From Phorcus lineatus (Eukaryota > Mollusca > Gastropoda > Trochida > Trochidae): a stretch of 64,000 nucleotides of DNA. The position numbers and the translations under genes were made by a program. Of the stretch, positions 32,001 through 47,000 are shown piece by piece (position 1 is the first letter of the stretch; each line of letters begins with the position of its first letter). The notes below the pieces were generated by a model, which searched no databases, was not told where the DNA came from, and was given only the letters and a program-made list of their open reading frames with translations. Location of the stretch: contig OV121086.1 of the NCBI GenBank assembly GCA_921293015.1, positions 27,576,254 to 27,640,253 on the forward strand, written 5' to 3'.

Positions 32001-35000
32001 CAACAGTGCCCTGTTATGCTGTAGCACCCTCAGAGCGCCGTTAATTAATAATCATTATTATTATTATCATTTTGTTACCCAATGTCCGCTCTTCTTAATC
32101 AAATAGTCAAATCTAAATCAACCACAATGTTACCCTCAGTAACATGTCTCAAATATGTTGTGATATGATCATATTTTACTTATTTATATGAAACAACAGG
32201 AATTTCCTCTTGAACTTTGTTTCTGAAAAATACCCCGATATGACTGTCCTTTTAAGTTATTCTTTTACATAGACTTGTAAAGACTCTACTTACTCAGGAT
32301 ATCTGTATGGGAATCCTGGTGATGTTAGAATTTGCTCGTCTCTCAGACCTGTCAGATAGCCCTTCTTTGGTCCACACACTAAGGACATACATAATTGGTA
32401 TATTAAAATAGATTTTTCACCTGCTGAAGATTCATACATAAAGAGTTAGTGTAATTTTAAGCCACTTTAAATTTATGAAAACTTACTATTCCTTTCTGGC
32501 ATAGAAGAAAATTAAACTTTTAAGTTTGACAAATTTCATCATGTAATAAACAATAAATTTACATTGTATTTTATAATCATTCGTATAAAGTGACTTGCTC
32601 TTGAAATGACAATTTTAGTAAGAAAATCACTTTACACGTAGTTTCAATAAAGAGAGAGACATCGTTTCACATGCATTTATTTGTAATATGACTTCACAGT
32701 TAACATAGAATTACCATTTCAGCTCACCTTTAACTCTGACAAAAATCATCATTGACAAAAATCCAAACAAAGACAACACCTATTCTGTCCAAAGGCAGCA
32801 ACTTTTCATGTATAGTTTGTTATAATATAGCTGTATAATTAAGTACCTTACAAGTCAAATTACTCTGCTTTCAAACCATAATGGAGAGGAAAACCCCTCA
32901 AAGAATGAGTCCCAATCCCGACAGAGTCAATATGATTAATTCTTTATTCCTCAGATGACAGTAAATTTTAATCTGGCTAAATATGTGCATACAGCACAGA
33001 AGAAGGAACTACAGTCAGGAACTGAAATACATGATTGCATAACAAACTATAGTCTGTCATCCAGACCCTATTAATATTTATTATTAATATAATTAATATT
33101 AACAGAGCCTTCTTAAGTCTAGAAAATGTTGGCAAGTCTAGTTGCCTCAGCCATAGGTTTTAAATATTGTACAGGACTCCTTTTTTTATATTATTTCATA
33201 CCAAATATTGAAGAATACATTTTTAGTGAAATCTTTTTTTCAGGGACTATAAGTTAGTCTAAACAAAGTATGATTTCAATCAAAAAGTTTATTTTCTTGA
33301 CTTAACTTGTAACAGAGGTTTTGTGGGAAGCAAATTGAACAACATAAGGACATTACCTTCCTTGCTATACCTAAAAGCCTTGAGGGTGAAGTAGGTTGGG
33401 TGCCCTCCATCAGCCTCTAGTTTGATTTGCATCCATGAGCCAGAGCTCATGTACATAACATTCTCTTTGTCACAGACCTCCCACATAATATCACTGTTGA
33501 CTCTCCCTGGAAGAAAAGCATTTCAAAACCGGGCTTCAATTTTTTTCATTCTGTCTACATCATTGGCTTTTTTTCAAAGTAGGCTTCAATTAAAGACAGG
33601 CGTTTATGCTACAATAAGGTTCGCAGAAATCGGCGACTAATAGAAAATTAAATCGGGATTTTTTTTTACAACTGCAATATAGTATTACTACAGATATAAC
33701 CACAATTCTTTGGAAAAGTAATGCATTCAATCTACATCTAACTTCAGCTGTCTTCTGATCAGTTATAACACATATATGTATTTTGTTGCATGAAATAAGA
33801 AAATCTATAGAGTCGCCTTTAAAAAAAGAGCCAATGGCTCTGTAGCTCATCAGGCTATCTAATTCATTTTATAAATGGTCACAGAGTCACCATACAAGGT
33901 GCCACAGGATCACAAAATCCAATAATTATAATCAACTTAGGACTCCATACACAAAATATTAGCTTTTTAGGCTTTTGTTTATGTAGCAGAAGATCAAAAT
34001 AGCTTTTTGGGGAGCGGTCCCAGACTGGCCCTTAATTGGGTTCACAAGGTCATCAGACCTATAAATTGGAAATTCAGCTAAGGAGTCTATACACAAAATT
34101 TCAGCTTTCTGGTTCCTTTTGCTTCTGGAGAAGAAGATTAGAATAGTTTGGTATGGTGTAGATTGGACGAAATGCCATGCCATGAGCCAATCGGGCCTTT
34201 CAGGCCAGAATCATTGAGCTAAAAATGCCAATGGCAATTCTGATCACATTCTCTCCCAACAGAGGTACCTCAGTCATAAATTTCTATACTAACCTCTGTC
34301 CTACAATGAGCATTTTTCAGTCTAGAAATGTTTAAGCCTGATTTGATTAAAAAACTTTCTTCAAATGTGCACTGGGCACTTCGCTTTTTGAGTCTTCAAG
34401 GTCAAAACAAGGTCGCCTTATTTACCAACTGCAGAGGCCTCGGTGACAACAAATATAACAACAAAGTCCATGCATGCAGTGTTTTCATTGGCTGAAGTTT
34501 TCAGATAGTTTGTGTTGCTATACTTTGGTGCGAGGGGTTCCTGCCGGGAGCCCGCAAAGAGCTTATATTAGGACAGAGGAAAGTATAGGAACTACCTCTG
34601 TCAGCTTAGAATGAGTTGGCCTAAGATAGGTATTGAGTTGTCCCTACCATCGTATACTGTAAGTTTGTTTGTAAGACATTTCACATTTATGTTGTAGATA
34701 TAGACCATGATACGTGTTGTTGACGACACAGTCCAGAGACATTCCACGCTCCTAAAAAAAAAAATTCAGTAAATTGCATCACTGTGAATTTGACTGGCAA
34801 AACACTTTAAATTTCTTCAGACATGGCATAAAAGATGTTATAACTTTCATACAAATTTTGTAAAAGTGTAATATATACTAAAAAGGAACTGTTGTGCATT
34901 GTTTAAAGTGCTAATCGTAGCTTGATTGATGTTATTTCATATCTTTTCAATGCGTATCACATCATTGTGATGTTGTTTGATCTGTAAATGTGGTCATTTC

Positions 35001-38000
35001 ACTGCTTTTCATTTATTCTTTGGTAGGCCTGTATGAGGCAAGCTTGTACTTAAAGATAAGTTGACGCCATTACATTCATGGTTGCTTTGTCATCAATCTT
35101 TGTGAGTTTTAAAGTTCTAAATTAACCCTTTCCCTGCAGGTTTCTGATTATGCAGGGATATCTTCAATTTGTAAGTAATTCAGTCCCATATCATTCGAAT
35201 TGGTCACAGCATTTTGACACGTTTTTTATGTCATATTCAAATTTGCCGATTTTGATGAAATATCTCATTCCTCAACCCAATTATCTATAGTTATAAGAAA
35301 GAGTGGCACTTATAAGACAATGCAGTAACATTTTACACGTTAGGTATAGTCGAGAATAACTCGATTTCGCACCCTCCACAAGCCAAGAATACCAAAATCA
35401 TCAACAACTTTGGATCTCCTTTAAATGCTTCAAAAAAGATTGTTTAACAATCAATAATATTTTTTTTCCTGTTCCTGCTTTCTTTTAATGCACTATTTAG
35501 ACATCCAGGATGGAATGGTATTTGGGACATGTGAAAAGTTCCTGGAAGCCAGGAAAAGAGAGAATTTTTTTGTTCTTCGAACACTGTGAAAAGTTCCAGT
35601 AACCCAGGAAAAAAGAGATTATATTTGTAATTCTAACTCTGTAAAAGGTTCCTTGACGCTAGGAAAGAGAGAATTTTGTTTTATTCTTACCCTGTGAAAG
35701 GTTCCAGGAAGCCAGGAAAAGAGAAAACTTTTTCAGTTTCAACCTCAATCCTCTCTCCACATAACTCTGTAAACACAACATCAAACACTCCAGGTACATA
35801 ACCATGTATAAGTCGACCTCAAATATAAGTCACACCCATAAGTCAACCACAAAACAAATCTTTTACAAAAGTCTTATTTCCATGTGGATGCCTATCTCTG
35901 CCTACAGTATTCCAGGAGAGTAACAGTCCATGTGTTGATATTGTTGTACATAGTAATGGGGTTTAATGTTGCTTTCAAGAGTATTTCATATTCATATCTT
36001 GGCTACAAGTATCTTGCACAAAAAATGCCAGCAACGCTATGATAATTATGCTGATTTTCAGTGAAGCATTGCACCCAAACCCATCCTGCTACATCATCGT
36101 ATTTGTCTCCACCTAGCTCTTTCATAAACCCTGATATCCCTCGGCTATGACTGGTGACTCGCATTCAGCAATAGCGGCAACGCCTGGATGAGAATTCAAA
36201 CAAATGTCAATGTAGGCTATAAATAGCCAGCTGTAAGCGATACGAGTGTTTTAGGCCGAAGGATATCAAGAAGATTATCGATGGACCACTTGATCCGAAA
36301 GCTGAACGTGCTTATCACTGCAAAAATACATTAGCATATAATACACCATACAATACACAATATATCTAACCTTCTTGATAAGTCATTTGGAATCCCCGTC
36401 GTGGTGATTTTGTGTTGTCCCTGGTTACAAACACCACCAGCATACTCTTAGAGAAAGATTTGAACTCCTTCTTCATCATTCCACACACTTTCCCTAGTAG
36501 TCGCCCACTTTCTGTACTTCCTGCAGAAAAAGAGTTAACAGAATGTTGCATGAATGAGGTAGAAACCACTTATATAGTCTGTAGGCCAGACCCTGAAATA
36601 AGGTAGAAGCCTAAGCAAGTCTATAAAAAGACTTTAAAGCTTGATTTCTGAAAATGAAGAAATTTCAGTCTCCTTTTCATTTCATTTATAATAAGTTTTT
36701 AAATTTTTCGATTAACTGATGCATTTTCATTTCAGAGTCTAATTGTTAGACTACCACTTATACTGATGAACTAGATAAAGACAAGATAAAAATGCTTCAA
36801 AATATTTCTAAAACTTTAAGTGGCAGAAGCATATATTTTTTTTATATCATTGCCAACTGCATTTTATTACCCACGTGGGACTTCGTAAAGGGGTTTCATA
36901 ACAATCTGTTATGACACATATGTGTCATAACACCTTCGAGTGATTTGATTGGCTGATACATGAGTTTTAACGTTACCGGTACTACTTTCATCAGCTATTT
37001 CATTCATGATTTCCATTCATAAGTTTTCGTTCCTAAGCACACGAATAAACTTAATTTTCATTGTGGCTACATGCAAAGCTTTTCTTTCCTTTACCTACTG
37101 AAATGTCCGTAAATGAATAGAAAAACGATACAATCTAAATAAGTAACCAAATTCGTCTGCTAGTAGGTCTATCGGGACTCATGTAAACAAAGATGGCGTC
37201 ACCCGTAAAAATCAATGATTTTGTCAAAATCTAGGAAAAGTTATTGCTGACGAGTTGTGAATGGTATTCGGCCTTTGAACACTTTCAGCATATGTGTTGT
37301 CAAGACTTCTCAGTGGGAAAAGCAAGTTCCCGGTACCTAGATATAGACTTACTGTTTCGCTAAGCGTCGCCGTATTGTTTATGTAGGCCTACAGTGACTT
37401 GTCCTCTGATGAAGACTAGTTGCAATTGAATGAAAAGTTTCTTTACCAGTTGACAGTTTTTGAGACATAAATTTCAATGATATTCCCTTTTGAGGCCAAA
37501 TGTTCCGTGTGCCATTCAAAACGTATCTTATTAATCCGTTGTTCCCAAATAGACTTTACCAACGTCACGACTCGCCTGGTGTGTCGGCCGACTGACGTTG
37601 AGCCGAGATTTAGGTCACGTCTATTAGTTCAAAATGTTGACAGTTTTCGCATGTTTATGCTGAATAACAGATTTGTAGCTGAAACCAAGTCTTTATATGA
37701 AATGATTTAAATGATTTTAGCTTTCAGTTGTAGTTTTTTTTCATGTGTTTCTTTATCAAATGTATTGAACTACTTTACGCCGAAGCAGCATATGTTTTCC
37801 GAAGTGAAGGAGCCAACGTTCCAATCACCAGTGTAATGTATTGATCCGCGTTTTGAGTTTCTCTATAGGGAAGCTAAATTTTACTTTAATTTGACGATGT
37901 TTTCATTTTAAGAAAACGTGGGTAATAAATAGGATACAAAACTCGTTCCCCTTTCATATCAAGTTTATGTCCCTCGTGAAATAATTTTGTTTTGTCACTC

Positions 38001-41000
38001 GCCAAGGCTCGTGACAAGGCAAAATTATTTCACTTGGGACATAAACTTGATATGAAAGGGGAAGCTCGTTTGATATCCTATAAATCTTCAAGACTCAACC
38101 TGATAATTTACATAATTGTAAAAGAAAGTTTCAAGTATCAAGCAAGAACTGCAGGCGGCAATTTAAGTGTGAACGCCCTTAAATTTGAGGTAAAGAAATA
38201 GATTTGCATAGCTTCACCAAACATGTAATGTTAATTTTGGAACTGCTTCTGTTCATTAAAAAAGACTGCCTTGCAATTGGTAACATTTCTTTTTGTTTTC
38301 ATGAGACAGTTTTGAATACCTGCAAAAAATGTGCTCATGCCCCTTTAATTCACACCTTAAATCACTCTTTGAATGATAAGGATAGGTATTTCCATATCGC
38401 AATATATTACAATACAGAAAAGCGTATTGCAATACGTATTGCAATATATTGGTACTTTTCATAGTTTAGTTTTTCCATGTTCTCAAGACTAAATAATAGC
38501 AATGAGAACAGTAATTGATGCTCAACTAGATGTCGTTTTGTAAATAGAGATAATTAAGTGACTGGTTTCGTACTTTAAACATGTCTGTGCTATTTTCACT
38601 TTGCAAGTTCACACTTTGTTCATAACTTTCAGTAAAATCTATGGGTTTTTTGTTATGTTTTTCTTAAATTTTACACGGACATTGTCAATTTTTACAACCT
38701 CCAATATATTGGATATTTACAGAAGACTGTACCGGTACGTATCATGATGTTTCTGTATCGCAATATACCGATATACTGATAATATAATTATTGAATAAGC
38801 AATAAGAAAAGAATAATTGTTGAAATATGGAATGCTAATAATGAAAAATACCAACCGTCATAGACTAAAATGTGTTCTAGAGGACAGTGATTTCCATATG
38901 CAGCCAGATTCATAATTTCTGTTCTCATCCTTATGTTCTTCTTGCTGTCTCCTGGTACGATGAGGAACAAGCATCTCTGGAAACTAATCATAAATCATGG
39001 TTATATTTTGTCCTAAGGTTGAAACAACATTTAGTCCTCACTGGTAGAAGGAATAGAGGTTCAAAAAAGGCTGTCACAGTCTTGTCTTGAATTGTAACTA
39101 GTCTACAGTTTTGGAACTAGTCCAGTCACAGTCAAAGTCTTAGAAAATTACGAGATTATATGATCAAATTTTATTCATACACACATAATGAACAGGATGG
39201 GAGTTCAACGTAACAGGATGGGAGATCAACTGAAATGGATGGGTAATCAACTTAATTGGAGCAGAGATCAACTGAAATGGATGGGTAATCAACTTAATTG
39301 GAGCAGAGATCAACTGAACAGGACTAGAGATCAACTGAACAGGACAAGAGATCAACTGAACAGGACTAGAGATTAACTGAAGAGGATCAGAGATCAACTG
39401 AACAGGACCAGAGATCAACTGAACAGGACAAGAGATCAACTGAAGAGGACTAGAGATCAACTGAAGAGGATCAGAAATCAACTGAACAGGATCAGAGATC
39501 AATTTAACAGGATCAGAGATCAATTTAACAGGATCAGAGATCAACTGAAGAGGACTAGAGATCAACTGAAGAGGACCAGAGATCAACTGAAGAGGATCAG
39601 AGATCAAATGAACAGGGTCAGAGATCAACTGAACAGGACTAGAGATTAACTGAAGAGGATCAGAGATCAACTGAACAGGACCAGAGATCAACTGAACAGG
39701 ACCAGAGATCAACTGAACAGGACCAGACATTACCTAAACAGGACCAGAGATTAACTTAACAGGATCAGAGATCAACTGAACAGAACTAGAGATTAAATGA
39801 AGAGGATCAGAGATCAACTGAACAGGATTAGAGATCAAATGAACAGGACTAGATCAGAGAGTTACTTATTCACCTCTGGTAAGGGTTTGGGTAGTCCTTT
39901 GATGTAGTGCGATGTACTCTATATTTCGCTATGTGCCTGGAGCTACAGGAGGACTCTGAAATACATGAACCAAAAACATTGAATATTCAAGAAAACACTT
40001 TCCCCACAAGGCATAACTTGAGCCAGTTTACATCATAGGCTAAGTCAACACTTGCTGTATTGCACATTCTGACGTAAACTCAGCTTTTCAATCACAATGC
40101 CTCTGATATAAGCATTTACTATTATAGTAGCGAGGTGCAAATAATTCCCATGAATCATTCGTTAACTTTTTAATGTGATCAGCTGCTAATGACTATGTTT
40201 TGTCTGCACAATACTGGTGTCAAAATATGCGCTACTTGTAGATGCAGTCAGACAGAGTAAAGAGAAAAGCCCTAGACATAAGGACCTCAAATCTCGATAA
40301 AGTAACACAGAGCACCAGATAAGCTTTTGGCTATGTGGGTATGATACTCAGATTTTTAAAACTGAGTGGGTATTTCAAATATCAAATGGGTATTTATAGT
40401 TTTTGATACCCACCAATTTTTCGAAATCTGGGTATTTATTTCATGCGTAAAAAACTTAAACATGTTATTAAATTCTAATAAAAAAATAAAGCAAAGACAA
40501 GTTATATTCACGTGTTAACTTTATTTCCATAACCAAATTCTGAACATTAAGTTTCATCAACCTCCATTTAACATTTTCTATAAGAGATATTGGAAAAGCC
40601 TACTTTCTGTTTGTACATGATCAGTAATAACAGAACATATTAGACGTGTGCAAAATGATGAAATTTCTTTTCAAAGGCAACTGATTGAAAACTTGTGCGG
40701 CAAAACATCCGAGTATTTATTAACTGAGTCAGCATTGATATCTCATTGTTACCAATAATAAATTAATTAAAACACGCTTGCGATTATCCCTGATTGGATT
40801 TATTTCTCTTTTACCGGTTTGGTGCCAATGTGCCTACATCCCAATGTGCCTACACCCCAATATGCCTACAAAAAATGTGTGGGCACTTTGGGAACTGAAA
40901 AAACAATCCCTTCTCAGAAAATGGGTATGTCCTGTAAGTCCTTTTTTGAACCAGTTGTTGATTATCAAATCTGGATTAAATCATAGCTGATTTAACCAGA

Positions 41001-44000
41001 GCGGTTGCATACTATTTCATTTATGTTATAGTCATTCATATCATAATTTCGAATATATCTAAACCAGGCGTCCAATGAATCCTTCTAAAATGGTTTACAT
41101 TTATATTTTTATATTCGCACCTAACATGAGAACATGGTTTATGGGAAAGCCAGCTAGGCTATAGTAGTTTGATTTAGAAACGTATCTCTTTAAACAAGAA
41201 ATTTTCAATGAATGGACAAACGTTTTGATTTTATCCCTCTTTTCATTCCACATAAATTGAAAAATATATTGTTCAAATTTGCTATAAAATCCCTCAGAGG
41301 ATTTGGAAGAGAAATGAGAAAAACAAAAGTGGATAAAGCCAATGTTTTGATAACTGTTATTTGTTATCAAAGTTAAGTTTCGTTTCTTCCAATTCAAAAG
41401 AATTCTTTTTACATTTTCAAGTCTTTTTTTTGGTATTGATCACCCAGAGTCAACAGTTGTTACTTATAAAAGCAATTTTAAGTAAATTTAAGTGGTTGAC
41501 ACGCTGTGTAGCAGTGTTAACAAAACGTTATCAGCTTGTTTAATTCTTCCCTTCAGATGTCCTAATGAGTTAAGTTTGTTAACACACTTGTATAATTCTG
41601 CTCCTCACATGAAGAGTAGGGAGCTTTTGCTTTCAAAGTAAGCCTTATCAGTAAATGTAAAAGAATAACTGTTTTGATGAGTAAAAATATAGTTACAAAT
41701 GGAAAAGTCATAAACTTATATACAGTAGTAGAAGATGTCTTTCCAGAGGAAGCGTGAAATGTCATGTGAAGTGTCAAGTGAAATTTGTCATAGTCCAGCA
41801 ACTCTCGTTATCTCTTTTTTTGCATCATCTTCATAAAAAATGCCATCATTACATTCTACAACTATATATACATTGAAAATATGTTCTCAATAAAAAATAT
41901 GTCAAATGACTATTTCTATGTGCTGGTCCTAACTAAAACTTTTTTGAGCTCTAAATCTGCACAAGCCAACACTGACGAAACGCTGTTGGGAAAAAAAATG
42001 CTTGTGTGCACATTCAAAGTAAGCAGGCCCCAATCTTGGATAAAACAAATGGTGTTAAACTCCTCCCACAACTGGGAATTAACAGATCAATTATATGAAT
42101 TGGAGCGAGTTCTAAATGGTGTTCGGAGTAGTAAGCAAAGCCGCTTTGCACAAAGCATTGCTCGGAGTAGATGTTTACGATGTAAAAAGACTGTTGTAAT
42201 TACCAGTAACTTAAAGTTGAGATTTTCACGTAATTATTTTGATTTTTGTTAATGACACGATACGCATTATAATTTTTATTTATTGGGTAAATACGCATTG
42301 CTAATTTTTTAGAAGCGTAAACGTAGTTTTTTAGTGATTTTCTTTACGCAGAAAATTTAATTTTCTTTTTTGACTTTTCTTCTGAGTAAAATACGCAAAT
42401 ACGCAGCTTATCTGGAGCTCTGGTAACAACTTAAAAACTTTTATTCCTCGGAACACGGTCGATTTTAATCAAACTTTGTTGTAATTAACCTGTGATGGAG
42501 AATGGCGTCAGTTATGTCTTGCATGGATAGTTAATAATTTATAGGGATATGTTTTGCCACATCTCATTTTTCTCATTTATTCATACAAAATGCCTTGTAA
42601 TTAAAATAATCATAATGAATAAGGTGTTTTTATTCTTTGAATGCTTAAAAATATTTTTATAAAGCTAAACAATTATTGGTTTTGGCACAATATATTCTAA
42701 GGAATCCTTCGTAAATGTTAAATGCCAATTTTGGTGTAGAACTAAACTGCAAAGACATTAAATCAGGGACAGCTTAAGCTAAAGTCTATTGTAAATACTT
42801 TTAAACCAAATATTTTTTTGTAAGGGGCGGTAGCTCATATCTTAGGTGAACAAGCAATATCTTGAAAAAAAAAATAACTGTCAGCAATTGCAACACAATC
42901 TTTTTTAATCAAAAGATAAATTTTTTTTAGGTAAACAAGTATTCTCACAAAAACATAAACAAATGTTAGCAATTATTAGGCAAAACACTAGTACATAAAG
43001 TAAACAAAGTACTAAACCAAACATATTTTATTGGGTTCAACTAGGCTACACGAATGCATTTCCAAACCTTAAATGATTACAAGGCGTTCACACTTAAATG
43101 GCCGCCAGCAGTTTTCACTTCATACTTGATTCTTTCTCCTCCTTATATACAAAATCAGGTTGAGGAATTTTGAGGAATTTTCCTACCCTGAAGATGACGC
43201 ATTTTGCATTAACATATATTTATGTGTAAAAACTTTAAAAAACTTTAAATGTGCTACCGCCCCTTTAAATCAGAGAAAATCTAAATAAAGAAATGCTGGA
43301 TTGAAAAGACAAATGAGTTCCAAGTTTACCTTTTGCCTGCACCTTCAGTTTGAAGCCCATTCCGGTGTGGTCACTTATCCCTGACCGATAAACGAGGTAC
43401 AGGGACTCAATGAAAAATTCATACAGCTCTACCTTTAGCCCACACAGCGATATTAGTCTTGTATTTGAGGTAGAAGAAACTGAAAACATATAAACACAAA
43501 CCATTTCAGAGGAATCTTGATTATGAATTTTAATTAGTATGACACTCTCTTGGTATCTATATTTTGTACCCAGGGCGTCAGCTTGTTTTCTTTGATCTGG
43601 ATGCAAGAAAAATGTTTTGAAGCAGCAGTGATAGCCATGATGTCAAAAAAGATATCAACAATACTGTTCTCGAAAGATCTGAAATGCGAGGAGGCAACCT
43701 TGACCACATATTCATAACACAATGTTGCAATCCAAAAGACAACATGTGTCATTTGAAAGAAATTGCTCATTAACAGATAAAATGTCAAAACTTAGTATAA
43801 CCCAGCAGAGGGCTTCTAACTCTCCTCCTAAATGAGCTTAATTATCACATATACCATCTCTACCTTTACCTATCTATCACAAATGATCTCATATCAATTG
43901 ATCCCACTGTTGCCATCCCCCACATCCCCTTTAAGGTCTAGCCCTATAATCATATATACCTTTTCTGTATATCAATTGATCATACTGTAGTGATCCCCTG

Positions 44001-47000
44001 TTTCCCTTCAAGATCTAGCCCTATAATCATATACACCATTTCTGTATCTCAATTTATCATAATGTTGCCATCCCCTGTTTCCCTTCAAGATCTAGCCCTG
44101 TATTTAATCATACACACCTAGGGATGATATGGCCTATGTAACGGATAACTAGATATAATCCATATCAACTTGATATGACGTCATCAGAGGTTGATATGTA
44201 TATATCGACCTAGGGAGTTATGAATTTCAACCCGATAACCTTTTCTCGAAAACGAGTTGAATATATATTATAACCTCGTCCGGATACTGAAAACCTCGGC
44301 TTCGCCTCTGTTTTCAATATCCTCCCTCTGTAAAAATAATACGTCAGTGTTTTTTCAATATTACTCTCGGCTTCGCCTCGAGTAATATTGAAGAAAACAC
44401 TTCCGTATGAATGTTTTAGGTAGGTGGCGATATATAGAGGTTTATATCTGATATCTCCCTTGATCGATATGTTTAATCTACTTTTGATATATACTTCCTG
44501 TCAAAAGATTAGACTCACTATTGTTAATGTGGTCACTCATTTCAATTACCTGTTCCAAACTACATAAGGTCCACTTTTGGATATTTTACAGAAATTGTCA
44601 GTACATGACCTGATGTAGCATAACATCAAACATGAACTTCGGAAAGGTAGGGTTTTATCTTAAGAGGATACACAATAAGTGCAAATGCCATGAATTTGGA
44701 AGGTAATTTCACACCAAAACTCATTTTCACATGCATAATAATGCATATGACGGCTGATACTCGTACAATGCATTTATATCATCATTACAATTGACTCAGG
44801 AGTTAGTGAGAAATTACTCCTTGATACATGCCGGGGTTTAGTAAGGCGAGTGACCAAATTAACACATATGAGTCTAAACTTTTAACAGGAAATATACATG
44901 TATATGGCTAAATTCTCTTAACTAGTCACCTAAACTGATTGACATTTTAATGACCCAACTATTCAGCCTACACTTCTGGAACAAAAACAAACTAGGAGAA
45001 ATGATTATTTATTCTTTCTTAATCACGGTTACATTGATGACACAATTTTCAGCGGAAATGACCGACTTGAATAGCTCCTCCACAGGAGATGTATCCCGAG
45101 TTGCAGGTAGGGTGTCTGTGGGTTTTTGGTCGGTAACATCGGCGTCTTCTCCGTCTTGACCGGGCCTGTTGATGAGAGAACTGACCTCTAACCTTTGCGC
45201 GTCTGACGTCACTTTGTATGCTCGGACACCTGAAAGAAGCTTGTTATTTTATTACGAAATATATATGGAATCAAACCGAAATTATAACCATTCTTATAGT
45301 TTATCTACCCAGCTCTATTTGAACATATCTTAATGACACTACAGGTGTTGGTCCTTGCTGTATGTAATACCACCGACCATTATTAGTTCAAAATTATAAA
45401 ATTCTTACACGTTCTATTTTTTAAAGATAAAGACCGTTCCTCATAGCCGGTTTAAAACAGTAGAAATTCACGGAACTCCATTTCTTATTTAATATAGCCT
45501 TTTAACGAAATCGAACTAAATATAAAAAATGAAATGTACATTACCTTCAACGCTTCGGTGCCCCGTTCTCTCCATGATGAGTTGTTCAGGTACTCCTTTC
45601 TCGAACAGTCGAGTGGCTGTAGTTCGTCGAAGAGAGTGATTCGTCTTATAACCGCTGATTCCAGCCTTGCGGCAGAGGTCTGGTACGACCTTCTGGAGAG
45701 TGTTGTGTCCCATGGCCTGTCTGCTGTACCAGCACTTCTCCGTAGGATGTTGCAGTGGGTTCAGGTAAAAGGCTTCATCGTGACCGTCTGTAGGACACAA
45801 GAACAGATACTTTTCGTACAATCTGATATGGCACCTCTCCTTGCAAGGGTTTTCGTGGTGTTCTACAACCTTTGGAGTGAGCTTCCGGTGTTTAAGCCCT
45901 CCTTGAAACGTCTTCGACACATCCTCGGTATAGCGGAGATATGCAGGTCCCGAGGAAGGTTTGAACAACTTTATCTGAGACTGTTTGTACCGGAGGTTGC
46001 GATGCTCAGCGCCGCTCCTGAGCGAGAAGTGTAAACCGTTCAAGTAAACCAAAGTGTGGACCAGTACCTTTAGATTGTGCTCACCCAGAACACGATTTTT
46101 CCACAGTTGGTTTTCCTCGCCTACTTCAATTGGCTCTGCTTGCTGTGCGTGGCCCAGACCCAGACTCGTCAGCCTCTTCATTTCACCGTCTAATACCTGT
46201 CGGAAATCTTCATATGTTGGATTTCTGAGTATGTCCAGATTACGTTTGTCAAGGAGACGAATATGAGACTGTATCCCCATAATCAGAGAAAACAGCGACT
46301 GAGGTGGATAGACGTCCCCATCATTTTTTCGAACTTCAAGAACGAACCGGCTAAGCCAAAATGAAAGTTGCTCATCGCTCATTTGTTCCACGGTTGTAAG
46401 TATTTTCAAATCGTTGTTTCTGCTATTATTTCGCCAAATTGCCCAATGAGAGAATGTATTCATGGCCCACTTGTTACGTCGAAGCGTATATTTTTCGGCA
46501 CAGCACTTCGAGCCCGGCTTTCGATATCGGAACATGATGAAAGATAATTGAACCTATTGTTCTGTACTTGCCTTTCATTTGCTTCATTATCATTTCTTTC
46601 TTCTTTATCATTTCCTTCATCTTCACTTATGTCCGAGAACTGCGGCAAAGAGAGAGTTTTAGTTTTTTCAGGACTAAGAACTGCATTGCAGTGCTCAAAC
46701 GTTTGGCTTGCTTCAATCAGCTCGTCATCTGACTCCGTTGTCATCTTGCTCATAAATGAATGTGAAATTCGCATGTGCTCTCAAACGTGTACACACGTCA
46801 CAGATGCAGCGCCTCATGATTGGTCGATGCATTCAGTTTCCGAAAACCGAATAGTTCCGATCTCAAGATCAAGTTCAAGATCGGACGTAAAGCGAGTAAC
46901 CGTGAACGCCCACTTACAATAGCATTCAGATTGCGACCAACAAAAGCCTCCCGATCTTGAACACACCTACCGGTATTCGAGATGCACGTGCAGGTTACAC

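Noticed and set aside
36866-37930. Possible ~1.05-kb element between TTATTACCCACGTG and its inverse
   Set aside because: The inverted match is only about 14 bp, with no target duplication; too weak to call.
39164-39730. 188-codon minus-strand frame of SGPVQLI repeats
   Set aside because: It is wholly explained by the 21-bp minisatellite; no flanking splice sites and no non-repeat sequence.
41881-42252. 123-codon plus-strand frame in the 2.1-kb element
   Set aside because: No transposase motif is seen; kept only as part of the mobile element description.
45534-46034. 166-codon plus-strand frame
   Set aside because: It is a shadow of the recombinase gene on the other strand.
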